This document shows, piece by piece, positions 11,001 through 22,752 of a DNA stretch of 64,000 nucleotides. The stretch is from Acanthaster planci (Eukaryota > Echinodermata > Asteroidea > Valvatida > Acanthasteridae): assembly GCF_001949145.1 (NCBI RefSeq), contig NW_019091692.1:181077-245076 (forward strand), in the 5' to 3' direction. A model generated the notes under the pieces. That model searched no databases, was not told the origin of the DNA, and worked only from the letters and a program-made list of their open reading frames with translations. Numbering within the stretch: position 1 is the first letter of the stretch; each line of letters opens with the position of its first letter. The position numbers and the translations under genes were made by a program.

Positions 11001-14000
11001 TGAGGACAAACGTGCAGTGACCACACGCGGATGTCCTACGGAGTGGTTGGATAAGGACGAGACTGAACCGTGTCAGAATGACTCCAGATTGGTGCAGGTT
11101 GCATATAGCGACGCAACGTTTGTTCATGATACGTACTGCGTGTTGTGTTTTCACAACGACTCCGTAATCATTACGACAGAGCTTGCAGGACAGGAATATA
11201 GCTCTTCCTATCACTTTATCATTACCGAATACGACGCACATGAAGAAGGGCTTGACTCTATCTATACAAGCTATGATGTTGGGATTGACAACTGTAGTGC
11301 TCTTAACGTCAGTGCGACGATCAGGTCTGGTTGTCGCGCGTATTCAGCTCCCGTCGTTGCACCAGATGGGTTGGTTTATAAGAATCCACACTGTGCATAC
11401 TGTAACGGGTTGGATCTTTTTGCCGTGGACTACAGCCGCTGTTCACTGGTATTAAACGCTTGTGAGGATCCCATCGTTCTAAATGATAATATCCATGCTT
11501 ACCTTGGCAGACAACTTTATATTTTCACTCCACAGAAATCTACTGACTTCGTGTTACTGGGAGATGTTTATTGCTTCGACAAGCAGTATGCGTTACTCGT
11601 CCAATCATCCACCACAGACCCTCCTGAGACGGATCAGAAGACAACACAGCCCAAACCATCAGGACTGATGATGTGTTACCTTCTTACGCTCAGCCAGCAA
11701 AATGTGCAGTCAACCTGGCCGTTTTATTTAGCTGCCATCGAAGGAAGAGAGATTTCTGGCTTGGAAGGGAATGCATCAGGAGTTACAACGCCGTATCTTG
11801 GTAATGTTACTGACTTCGAGGCCTTGCTCGATGGTAGTGCATCAAACGAGGCAGGCAGTGCAAGGGAATGGGTCGTGAGGTGCGGTATCCGCAGAGCGGA
11901 CTTTGTCGAAACCTGCGGGTTGATCGATGGTCCCTTCGAGCCCTGTAAAGAATCTTTGTACACGACCAAAGCCGAGATTTTGAAAGCCTTTAATTTCAGT
12001 GGAATCCAGGTCGTTTATGTCGGTGGGGGGCTTCTAATTGAAGCAAAACTGGTTTCTTTCAGTCGCTTTTACCGTTATCAACCGAAGTTTTCGAATATGC
12101 CTACTTCTGCTAAAGACACCGGTATAGAAGTGTGCGGTGAGCCTTACGTCAACGAGGAGTGCCGAACTCCTATGGCTCAATCGACGAGGTTGGTGACCAT
12201 GGGAGGTGCACCAGCGGTAGAATACAAGAGAAAAGTGTTCTTCAAAGACAATGTCGTGTATTTGCCTGACGATCGGATCCTTATCTGTGACATTATTTTC
12301 GTAAAGGAAGACCCGCTAGAAAAGTTGAGTTGCGTGGCTTACAGCTTATCGACAGCAGCCCTCTTTGCAACGTTCATCACTTATTGTGCTTTCCCCGTCC
12401 TAAGGAATGTTCCAGGTCGTGCCATCATGAGCCTGAGTGCTGCAATGACAGTGGCTCAGTTGATGACTCTCATATTTTCCGGAAAAACGGAACCCAAAGC
12501 TTTCTGCGTCACCGTGGCCCCAGTGATGCATCTCCTGTGGCTGTCCACCTTCACCTGGACCAATGTCCTCGCTTTTGACCTTGTAAGGACCTTCTCATCC
12601 AAGCAGGCCAGCCGCCCCAGCATGTGCAGCTTTTTAGTGTACAGTGCGTACGGATGGGGCGTCCCTCTTCTGATTGTCGCGGTGTGTCTCGCTGTCCACT
12701 TCGCCGGCGGTGAAGAGCTTGATTTCCGATATGGTATGGGTCCTGGGGAGGACTCCTGCTGGCTGTCTGGAAAGTATGCCATTGTTGTAGCCTTTGTTGC
12801 TCCAATCGCATGCTGCCTGGTGGCTAACATCATCATGTTCGCCTGGACGGTGCGTAGTGTGCATGCATCGCTGGTGGCAGCTGCTCTGGTTCATACTGGT
12901 CAATCCAAGGCCAAAGAGAAGATCAGAGAATTTGGGATCTATCTCAAAGTAAGTTAATCCTTTTTCATTGATGTATCAAATTCCTCACAGTTGGCAGCAC
13001 AAATCTTGTGCCTTTGCACTCATATTATCCGCTCTCCTGAGAATAATATGGAATTCCCGTACACAGTTTCCCTACACAATAAACATATCCTCAAGTCGTC
13101 CTTAAGTTATTGGAAAAAGATCAGACCTTGCTTACTGCACATTATTACGGGATAGAGCGGCACAATTGATTAGCTATCGTTTGTGTTGCACCTAATTTGA
13201 AATTCACGAAAAAATAGGCCTTACAACGGCTAGTGAGATATACATGTATATAGAATTTCATTTTTTGTCATGATTTTGGTTTTAAAGCAAGTAAGCGTGC
13301 TTGAAGTTGGAATAAAAAGGTCCTCAATTGTTGGCGTTTACAAAAGATGTAGGTGTGTATGGGTGGGCCTTCGCCGCGTTAAGGGGACATTTCTTTAAGA
13401 AGGTCGAGGCCAAGTTGTGGGTACGAAAATTTGTCCCCATAAAGTTTTCAGTCCCCACAATGTCTATACATGTAATGTATTTGAACGCACACGTATTCCA
13501 AACAAGCTGACAAGCATTTCCCCTTACTACTTATACCAGACATTGTTTTGCTGTCATATTGTTAGCCGGGCAGTGGGCCAGCAGTGTTCTAAAAATATAA
13601 TAAGAAATGGAGTGATTTATGCGGATTCTCGCTATAATTTAACACGTGGCAAGAAGTAGAGGCTTTTTATAAAGTTTCCAAATTGTAAAAAGGCTGGGGT
13701 CCAGTAAATTACTAGCATTGATCTGCATCTTAGAATTCATGGTTAACTGCGCATGCATAAGCGTGACAGATTAACCGAAATGCTCAGCCCATGCAGTGCA
13801 AACTAAAATTAATACTGAAACTGAAATGCAGTCAAAGCCTACTTCGATTTCATGTTAATGAAATCACCTCTTAAGTGTACTCTGGACTGTAATATAAAGG
13901 ATTGTGGTTGATACGCTGGGTGAGTACATATATTTATATTATTGATTGCCAGTGTTTTTGGAACTTACATATTCGGAAACTTAATTAGCAACATCGCTCA

Positions 14001-15714
14001 AATGACATGACAGAAATCCTTGCGTGTAAAATAATTACATGTACGTACACTAAAAGTTGAAAAGTATGTCAAATAACACGAGGTTGTAAAATAAAGTTAT
14101 TCATTTTTGCAAAATACTGTTTGAATATAAAATGTACACTTAGGCAATAGCCTAGTGTGGTAGAAGATCCTGAAATCAGGCAGGGCCACTGCCGGTAGGC
14201 TGGCTGGCTCAAAATGTTTGGAGTTCCCAAAATATCCCTAAATAAATATTATTGACACATAATAAACGATAACTCTGTACGAAATCGGGAATGTACGTAT
14301 GGGAATGTACACTGCATGAACCCTAGGAGATCTACTCCCCAACTTATAAATTACGGTAGGAATCATGGAAGAATAATCCCAGCCATACCCCCACCGATGT
14401 CAAGTTCATGTATAGTGATGGGCCCACGCGACATCCAGGCATTACAGTGAATTGAATGACGCGTTCGCAGGTCACACAGAAGTCCCACCATACATAATCA
14501 AGTACACCTTTAATACTGTACATGTAAACGAATGTGCTCAAAGTGTGCTGTACACAATCGTAACACCCAACAGCGATGTACTGTGTAAAAACACTATGTT
14601 ATGGTCATGAAAACACTTCCTAAACAAACTTTAACCTGACTAGCCACAAGTGTAGGGTCAACTAACATGTTCTAAGGTGATTAATGGTCCCGATGGTGTA
14701 AGTCAAGAGGGGCACTTAACCGAAGAAAGTTAAAATCGAGAATATAGGAGCAAACTTCCTCACCTGGGCGTTGCTGAAATCCAGCAGCGAAAAAGGGACA
14801 CACACGTTAGAAAGTTCTAGAACAGCGCTAACGCGACGGTCCGTGTCTGAACTAACGGTTTTTACATATTGCTCCGCCATTAATAAATATGACACGTTGT
14901 AATTACTCTTCACCGCTGCAACACCTGGAATTAGCATGGATTATACACAAACCCGTGTTTACAATTTCACAATTTACACTCAGGCATTAATCAAGGTGCA
15001 TAACCTTGTCGAAGAAGTGAAATGTGGACTCGAGAAGACTATTTGTTGTAGTGGATGTTGGTGCCATCAGGGCAAGGACACGATGTGGAATTGCGGACTG
15101 CATAATTATTAACTTTCGCTCCTTCAGGGCGCCGAATAAACTACAGGCCATACATAAAAAGAAGATTAAATGCACAGTCACTGACCACAGGTTCTTGATA
15201 TGCCAGTTCCACCCTTAACAGCACATGAATTCACTACCACAAAAGAAAAATATCTAACTTTCCCGGGGAAATGCCCCATTGCATCTCAATGAAAGAGGCT
15301 TTTTTTAAAACCCAGCACGTGCCAAGTGCACCTGCCTCTGAAAGTGCACAAGACTCTAAGTTTACATGTAGTAAAGGTAAATGAAGCAAATTGGAAAGTT
15401 TAGAAAATCGTGCTAATCAGCATTTACTCTTTCTGAACATTTAGATTTCTGGCGTCATGGGGTTCACGTGGATCTTCGGTTGCCTTGCCAACCGCATCAA
15501 CCATGAGGTCCTCTGGTACCTCTTCGTCATCCTCAACTCTCTGCAGGGGGCTTTGATCTTTTTCTTTTTTGGCTGCAACCACCGCATCCGGGACCTCTGG
15601 AGGGAGAAACTTGGCTTGAAGTCGCGAAGCGGGACCCCGTCGGACCCCCAAACCAAGAATACTCGTACAAATGTGCGGGTGATGCGTTCAAAGCAAAGCT
15701 CCTCAAATGTGTAA
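7981..15714 (+). CDS. SRCR x3 / somatomedin-B class B 7TM receptor, copy B (complete, 6 exons)
   Basis: The exons are 7981-8056, 8522-8869, 9075-9416, 9883-10272, 10775-12948 and 15445-15714. The first four junctions are phase 1 and the last is phase 0; every donor is GT and every acceptor AG. The product is 1199 residues: signal peptide (about 1-20), SRCR1 (about 33-140), SRCR2 (about 145-254), a divergent SRCR3 (about 262-384), a somatomedin-B-like module (397-435), a long Cys-rich glycosylated region, TM1-TM5 (about 900-1080), TM6-TM7 and a basic tail. SRCR domains bind protein or microbial ligands in many animal receptors. The 7TM core is of the secretin/methuselah-like type, so this is probably a surface receptor with a pattern-recognition-like ectodomain. 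Ligand and signalling are inferred. It forms a tandem array with copy A and a broken copy. No GPS site is visible. Confidence 0.85.
8522..8869 (+). CDS. Copy B exon 2: SRCR domain 1
   Basis: A pyrimidine-rich acceptor (TTCGACAG) and donor ACTG|GTAAGA enclose a 348-base, phase 1-1 exon. It encodes a canonical SRCR domain: LRIVDGR start, GRVEV, WGSYC, ALCRQLGFP, GPIWLQEIDCG, LDECS and a final IRCF. Six cysteines in this spacing match the group A pattern. Confidence 0.88.
9075..9416 (+). CDS. Copy B exon 3: SRCR domain 2
   Basis: The acceptor is TTTGCAG and the donor ACGG|GTGAGA; the exon is 342 bases, phase 1-1. It encodes a second SRCR domain with VRLVGGRHENAGKVEL, LVCRHLGYP and a closing GVVC. 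It lacks the cysteine normally found after the first strand (WVSLAY in place of W..VC), so one disulphide is probably missing. Confidence 0.85.
9883..10272 (+). CDS. Copy B exon 4: divergent SRCR-like domain 3
   Basis: The acceptor follows a run of T ending TCATCAG; starting two bases later would hit a stop at once, which fixes the boundary. The donor is ACAG|GTAATT. The 390-base exon is phase 1-1 and keeps SRCR landmarks (GFLEGRYNGSDWRTIC, ACRDIGYP, a final VVFVEC) but the second half is strongly divergent. It is called SRCR-like by position and pattern. Confidence 0.75.
10775..12948 (+). CDS. Copy B exon 5: somatomedin-B module, ectodomain and TM1-TM5
   Basis: The acceptor is CTTTCAG and the donor AAA|GTAAGT. 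The exon opens with eight cysteines in somatomedin-B order (C402, C406, C415, C417, C421, C427, C428, C435; core CGCDALC and DCCYDYLILC) plus two extra cysteines. A roughly 460-residue Cys-rich region follows, with several NxS/T sequons. TM1 starts near residue 903, TM2 near 935, TM3 near 964 (WTNVLAFDL), TM4 near 1003 and TM5 near 1053. A TM3-ECL2 disulphide is likely (FCVTVAP with DSCWLSG). It is closely paralogous to bases 1-2031. Confidence 0.88.
12949..15444 (+). other. Intron between TM5 and TM6 of copy B
   Basis: The donor is GTAAGT and the acceptor TTTAG. I see no gene. A short block at about 13835-13920 matches copy A's intron (2795-2885) and the broken copy (5424-5510), but most of this intron is unrelated to copy A's, showing that introns diverged far faster than exons. 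Confidence 0.65.
15445..15714 (+). CDS. Copy B last exon: TM6, TM7 and cytoplasmic tail
   Basis: It is phase 0, with the same length (270 bases) as copy A's last exon. It reads ISGVMGFTWIFG, then NSLQGALIFFFFG and RIRDLWREKLG, ending at TAA (15712-15714). TM6-TM7 are nearly identical to copy A, whereas the last 30 or so residues of the tail differ more. Confidence 0.88.
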   Translation: MSGVMGFTWIFGCLANRINHEVLWYLFVILNSLQGALIFFFFGCNHRIRDLWREKLGLKSRSGTPSDPQTKNTRTNVRVMRSKQSSSNV

Positions 15715-18700
15715 AATGGGTGAATTGGTTGGTTCCTGTTGAGGTGCCGCAGGCATCATTTGCTCTATTTTAGCAGAGGCAAAAATCACTCGCACTAAGG
15801 GCGAGGTTGAAGCATAGCGTAAATAGTTCTGGGTTGCTTTCCACACTAACATGAGTACGCCCTCCCATGTTTCGGATGCTTGCGTCCACTCCAGGTGGTT
15901 TTTTATGTTTAATCCACCGGAAAAAATACTATTTTGATAATAACGAAAATGACTCATTGGATTAATTGGTTTTGGTTGATTGATTATTGTTCCTGTTCCT
16001 TTATTATTGAACTTTTCCAAATCAAGTTTGGTAAGCTTGTGTTCTCTGTATAGGTTTTCCAGGTCAGTTTCGGCAAAAGAGCAGCCAATTAAGTTTTCAT
16101 GCGTTGGAATTACAACCGTTTTTTCCACTCAAGTTTTTACTGTTGCTCAAATTTATATTTCAGGTACTCAATTTTGATTTCAGTTATTTGGATTCCTCTT
16201 AGAAGTTTTTCTTGTTCAATTTAGGACATCCTCGTTCTTTTCCGTGACGCACAATCGTCATTCAATTAGCAAAGCTGATTCGACTGGACGTTTTTGCTGA
16301 TTTCCTTATTTTCGATTTCGAACTTCCTAACAATCAACATGTATTCGTTAGCACAGAAAAAAAATTGAAAAAATGAAGAAAAAAAATGGTTTTCAATAAG
16401 CTATTTGATGTAAGGTAGGGTGGGTGTCAAGTATACCAATTAAAAATGTAAAAGACGTATCTTGAACAGCGCCCCGTTAGGCATTTTTAAAAATGTTATT
16501 TACGTCATCCTCCATCCCTGCACCCAGTCTCCAGAACAAAATTACGACACTGGAACACCTGTACACCTGTGGAACATTTCATTGACATATTTTTGCATTG
16601 GCCTAATCCCTTTACTTCATTTTACTAATTTGAGTTTGGCCACTTTATTTTATCATTCCAGGGGTGGATACAGGAATTTTTCCATGGGGTAGGCCGGAGT
16701 GTTTTTTCTAAATATCACATTTACGGACAAGCGGCAAGGACGATGAAACATTACATGGCACACATTGCTTGCAATGGTACTGTTGAGCGCGTTTTTAAAT
16801 TTATTTTAATAACTGTTTATTATTGTCCAACAATTATTACCTTTCGTCTCAGAGCAGGGGCTTTCGATCCCAACAGATCCAACCCTGCTTTCATTTCTAT
16901 CTTTCAGTTCTTATGTTTTGTCTTGCAGTTCAATGTACAGAGTTGCTTATGTGTCCCACATCGGCCACCGTATTACCTTAAGCACGGCGACGTACGATCG
17001 TGAAAATAGCGTCGTCCTTTCAAATCTGGCAGCCGAATTCGACGCATACTACTAGTGAAAACATGTGGACGTCATTGAAGTTATTAAAGACTGTTTGGCA
17101 AATTGCGAAATCCCCGTGCAGGAAAAACATGAAGCTCGCATTATTTTATCCCATCAATTACACATATCATATGTACGCTTTAATTACATTCAAGGTAGTT
17201 CAACTGGCAAAATGATTATGCTTTGGAACCGTAAGCGCAGGCCAACAAACAATACAAACATCGCTGGCCTTGGCCTTGTAGGTGTGGTACATGTATAATA
17301 TTGTTGAAGCTAATCTTGGGAATACTCGCTGTGATGACGTAGCGACTGAAGTTCGATAACCGCTCTGCTTGTTGAGCGCGGGCCCGTACGGTACGTGGAA
17401 GCCGCTCATGATCTCTGAACCACGGCCGTGGACAGTGCAGATCATAATGCGCCCTCACTTCCTTGAGACGATTGAACCACCTCCTGCCAAAAAAAAAGGC
17501 AGGGAAAATTTTGCTAGATTGTATATTATACCCAAGATGGTTCAGCTGTTCGTAATGGTCGAGAGCCCGAGACGTGGCCAGTCTTACAAAAATTACAAAG
17601 CACCGGCTCGCGGAAAATCGATAGAGGCGTGTTGAACAGAAATTAAGTAATACTGTCGAACAAATTTTTAAAACTTGTTCCGACTTTCTAACTGAAACAT
17701 AGGCCTAATGTATTAATAAATGGGAATAAATGTTCTTTGCCCAGTCTTAACTGTTAAAGACCGATCCAATACATTTATTCCCTTAATAAAATTATTAAAA
17801 CATACAAATAGAAAATGAATCAACACAAACCAAAGGACTTTTATGGGACGACAGCCAGTAACGATTTTAAAAATAAATGGACTTAAAATCCAACCTATTA
17901 CGTGCAATAATGTGCATTAGGGGAGAAAAGGCTACTGTATATCTTGTCAATGTAAGTTACCAGTTGCCAACCTGTAACACAGCAATGGGGTGCGCTTTTA
18001 TTTCACGGTGATTAATAAATGCAAGGCCAATTCGAAGAGAAATTCCTGAACAATCGGTACACGACTCCACACTTCGTGGATAATTTTTTTATCACCAAAC
18101 GCAAACTTAGGTAACATTCTTTGATATTTATTTGACGTTTTAAAAATTACTCTCTCTGATATCAAATGAATGACTGCAGCCATATTCAATCAAAACAACC
18201 AATAAAATACATCTGACATAATATAAAAAAAAATCAGTGTTGGATCTAATGAAGTAATCCACTGGCTATGAATGCTAATCCAAGTCTGTACCTAATTTAC
18301 TAAATTTCACTCCGTGGTCATTACAGCTGTCAGGTTATGGTCCATACCCCCTCCCGTCTCAACACACAATGCAGCAGCAACAACCCGGAAATCAGCCGTC
18401 ATTATCTGGACAACGCTTTGTTCACAACAGTCTGAGAATGAGTGTCAGTTCGGATGCATTGTGAATATCTTGGCTTCAGTGTAAGTCGATTGTGGAACAT
18501 TCCAAGATGGACTCAGTTACCCGGGAAAGTCTCATTTACTCAAATGCAACTCTTCAGTACGTCCGTGTACAGTCTGACCCCGGAACCCTAGAGAGAAATG
18601 AAAAAAAAATCAATTGTAATTCATATAACTCACGACAAAACAAATGTTGTCCAAAACCTCCTAGAAAAAATCTTTTGAAAATTGTTACAATGGCTAATAA

Positions 18701-19540
18701 AACATCCACAGTACACAACTGGTCTCTGTTCGTGTCTATCTGCCAAATTATGAATTGCAAGAAATTACAGGAACATCAATCTGCTTTAGACTTCTACACG
18801 TACATCAGCTTTGGCCAATCCAATAAACCTTTTGTACACATTTCCATGAGAAAGCTCAACTTAAAATGATCACTTTATACATTTGGTTCATGTCACACTC
18901 TGAAACTACAGTGCTAACGATGTGACTGCTGATTCAAACTTTTTACAAACCTATCTGAAGACAACACTTGCAAGGCTAAGCTACAGGCTGTAGACACCAA
19001 TCAAATCAAATATTTGCAGTTTAATCGACATGAACATTTTCAACATCAACTGCCACATCTTTTCATGATGCAAATGCAGAGGCCAAGCAACTGCACAAGA
19101 AGCAGTCATAATTTGCATCTCATGGGCCAAGATGCCATATAATATGACATGGTATATAATGTGACATGACATATTGCATACCTAAGAGCTATTACATGAC
19201 ATATCTTTTGACATGAAATATAATTACTATAATCATGACCCCCTATGGGCTTTCTCTCTCTCACTCACACTCTGACAGTCCCAATGGCTCTGCTGCAGCA
19301 AACCAGACTCCCAACAGTGGATTTTTTTACACTGCACAGTTCACTGATTAAACTTCAGCCATGGCACTGTGCATTCGCCCTGTTCCAGGCCAGCTGGTTG
19401 CATTTTGCAGCAACCTGCCAAATGCACTGAACTGCAACAACACTGAAAATAAGATCCCCACTATGTGTGACTACAGCGTCGGAGTGGATTCTGAAGCACT
19501 GCAGCAGTGGATGAGATTGTGGAGGGTTCTTATTCCTCCA
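15715..19540. other. Intergenic region, no gene seen
   Basis: Only short open frames occur on both strands, none with a recognisable motif. 15955-16050 resembles 4900-4990 and is probably a shared 3' flank of the receptor copies. The rest is AT-rich unique-looking sequence. Confidence 0.45.
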
Positions 19541-19547
19541 GGATGGG

Positions 19548-19713
19548 ACATACACTGGCCTATGCACTACAGAGGCTTTGCGTGGCAGCCATCTTGCAGG
19601 GCAGTTCTTTTGTTCCACTGGGAAGCCTCCTTCGTGCACACCCTGTGGCACAAAAGCAGAGGCTTGCAAGATGAGAGCCATGCAAACCCTCTATGACACA
19701 GTGTAACCTTCCA
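19548..19713. repeat. Foldback element, copy 1 (GCCATCTTGCA family)
   Basis: The two halves are imperfect inverted repeats: GGCAGCCATCTTGCAGGGC on the left pairs with a right arm whose reverse complement reads GGCTCTCATCTTGCAAGCC, and CTTTTGTTCCAC pairs with CTTTTGTGCCAC. Arms are about 60 bp around a short loop. A second copy lies at about 52985-53180. Confidence 0.65.
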
Positions 19714-19937
19714 CTTGTGTTGACTGCTAAATCCCATTGTATACAACAATGTTGTGCATCCACTGAATTCTGGTGTGCGTAAAAATATTGGGGTTAGCTA
19801 CTTTCAGCAATGAATTGGAAGCCATTACCGTGCTGGTACAATGCTCGTGGCCAGGTGGTACACCTGCACAACAACACCAATCATGCCAATAGGGTGTCAC
19901 CATTTGCCAAAACCATGCAGGCGCCAAGTCTAAATAA

Positions 19938-20018
19938 TTAACTAGACAGCTCAGACAGCACAGTGCTGGCATGATGGACAGGAGTTGTAGGCTCAAATCC
20001 TGCTCCAGTCAGTTTTGT
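19938..20018 (+). repeat. Possible tRNA-derived SINE fragment
   Basis: AGCTCAGACAGCACAGTGC resembles a decayed A box, and GGCTCAAATCC, about 35 bases later, resembles a B box (GGTTCRANTCC). A T-rich stretch follows. The cloverleaf is not intact, so it is not called as a tRNA gene. Confidence 0.35.
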
Positions 20019-22752
20019 TGGTTCATCGTTTTCAAAAAGGCAAATTTCACAACTGTCAAGCACTGTAAGTGTACGGTTTGGTAGTCACTGATCTGCACTT
20101 TTGGAGTCAACATTATCGCACCACATATTTTCAAGCCCACAATCATAATTCAAACGTACGTGACTTTCAGCTTAAACTCTGCCCTGTGATGGCATGTACA
20201 GTACATTTATACACAATCTGGTCTTTGCTGTCAAAATCACACAAAATCACACCAAACCTTACGAGTCTCCAATCCCTGACACATGATCATATACATTTAT
20301 CAGTGACAAGTTTACAACACACTATGTACAGTCATTTTCTAAATTACATATACCAAAGCTTTCATTTCCCCCGGATATCAATCCATCAGCACAAACAGAC
20401 ATGAGCATGGTTGCTATATATACAGTTTTAATACTGGCTGCAGCACTTGGCACAGAACTGAATTAAACTAGAGGTACTTACTTCATTATCTGAAATGGGC
20501 ATGCCATTCCCTGTTCACTATTTCAAAAGAATTCTGAAGCATGCCAATTACTAAAAAAAGGAGTTTTCCATAAAGTATGTATGGATGTATAGGGAGAGGG
20601 GCTTTTGACATTGTGTCAACCCATTCAGCAGGGCTGAGACTGGAGGAAAATGAAACAATTATCCATGACAACAATTTCCAGAGGGTTTCAGGGCCCCACG
20701 GCAGCAAAGGTTCCATTGCATGGAAGCCAGGATTTCCCAGCTTTTCTAGGAGGTTGTTTGAAAAATCCCGGAATCAGGATTATCCCGACAAAAAATTTGG
20801 AGAGCATGAAAAAAATCCAATGTCTTGGAGAAGACTAGCTCAACAAAGTGGCATGAATTGAATGCACTTTCTCCAACTTCCGCTGGTACCTCCTGGGGCA
20901 AGCTTTGACAACAAACACAGCGTGATATCTTTCACCCGAACTATTTGGATAGCACCATTACCGTTGCCACGGTTCTGAAAAATCAAAGGGCAATATGGGA
21001 TGATATATGGGACGATCTAAAAAGCAACATTTTTACACCTGTACTTTGTGGAAAGCCCCTAATACAAGTCCATACTACATATACAAACATTTTGTGGTAT
21101 GCATGCTGACCTGCCAACCTGTCATACTCCTTCCTGAGGTCAGGCATCACCACACAATACATTAAAAGGTATTTAGATGAACACTCGGTTCATTTATAAT
21201 TCTAATCTATTATATGGCGATGCCTGACCTCAGGGAGGAGTACGACAGCTTGGCAGGTATATGCACGCCTACGAGTACAATCTATGCTTTCGTATCTACT
21301 CTGACACTCATCCAAAGAATTTGACTTAATCACAATAATTCAGAAAGAAACAAGCACATTCATACATGGTAGACAAGATATAACCAGATAGGATTTTTTT
21401 TACATATGTAAAGAGGTGTGCATGTAATGCGTGACAAATTGTGTGCTACAATGTTCTGAATATACATGAAATACCATCTTTGAAAGCTAAGCACAGAGAC
21501 GTATAGGGGAGACTTTGGTATTTTCCCCTTAAATTTGACCCAGGGGAAAAATCGACATGTATACCGTATGGTACCAACATCCTAACTTAAACCTCACAAA
21601 GCCTGCTTTTACCCCTGCAAAAGGACTTGCAACGAATAAATGAAAAATGCAAGTTGTCCAAGAAAGATACAACAGACAATAAACGAATCACGAAAATCAA
21701 TATTCTGAAACTTGAACCTAGGAATAAAATACAAATGTACATACAATCCCACTCTATAGACATTCTTTGATAGAAATTAAAAGATATATGCAATGATATA
21801 AAATATAACAACAAAGCTACATGTATGCTAAATCAATGTTTATCACAATCAAACAAACAGCAATACTCTACTGAATCCAATCCCAACAAAAGTGAAGATA
21901 CTATTGGCAAATGTTAAAAACCTAAGTTTTGATCAGAACCAGCTGAAATTATGGAACCTTTTCTTATGTTACTGGAGAGCTGTGCTGCCTAACACTGGAG
22001 TAAAGATTTGAAACTGATGAAGCTGTCGGGAGGCCTAGCCAGGCAACACAGAATTCCCCTGACCTATGAAACACTACTGTAATAACACTTGGACTACAGG
22101 GAACACATCCCAGACACACCTGCGTTCTTCCCACTGTGCCACGTGTGATGTTGGATGTGACCTTGGGCGACTTACCCTTAAATGCCTCAAGAGAGTGGCA
22201 TAGGGGTGTGGGGAGGTAACTAGCAAAACAATGGGGCTAACATGTCCAAAGAAGGCGAATACTAACAACACCTGGTGGCACTCCTCACATCAGCTCCATT
22301 TTCCCAACAGTGAGGAGACTGACGCAGGCTTCCCAACCCCAAGGTCAAATCCACCGAGGCCAACAGGACGGCCATAGACCCCTCCACAAAACAAAGCCAA
22401 ATACATGTAGTTGGGGGGGGAATTCTTTCCCTTTCATCCAATGCATGTAAAAAGCACCAAAATGCAGCCTCACCCTCAGAAAGGCCGCAAAGCGTTAACT
22501 AAAAATATTTACAGAATTTTAGGGGCCCCCCAAAAAACTAAACTTTGGTCCTAGGATCAACCTTTGCCCATCCCTCCCTCAAATGATGCCTCCCCAGTGT
22601 CAAACTTTTATAGAACATTCTAATTCATCCAAAACTGGAAGGGATTGGAAGTGGTAGAAGCGGAAGCGCGGTATGTCATCCCTCAAGGTGTGACCCAACT
22701 TGAGAGTATTTAAAGGTTGGGTCACAGGAAAGCGAGAGCGCGTACCGCTCTT
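20019..22752. other. Likely GAPVD1 3' UTR and downstream flank
   Basis: No coding gene is visible. On the minus strand AATAAA overlaps the GAPVD1 stop codon (22757-22752), which is too early to be the working signal. I could not place the transcript end. The 150-bp foldback at 21109-21258 lies here. Confidence 0.4.
21109..21258. repeat. 150-bp foldback element with about 40-bp arms
   Basis: ACCTGCCAACCTGTCATACT at the left end is matched, inverted, by a right arm whose reverse complement reads ACCTGCCAAGCTGTCGTACT. Pairing continues through CCTGAGGTCAGGCATC with few mismatches. The loop is about 65 bp and AT-rich. It is either a small MITE or a transcribed hairpin in the 3' flank of GAPVD1. 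Confidence 0.75.

Noticed and set aside
15703-16128. 141-codon minus-strand frame after copy B, partly similar to a frame at 4873-5070
   Set aside because: The similarity is explained by shared 3' flanking DNA of the receptor copies; the frames are not conserved end to end.
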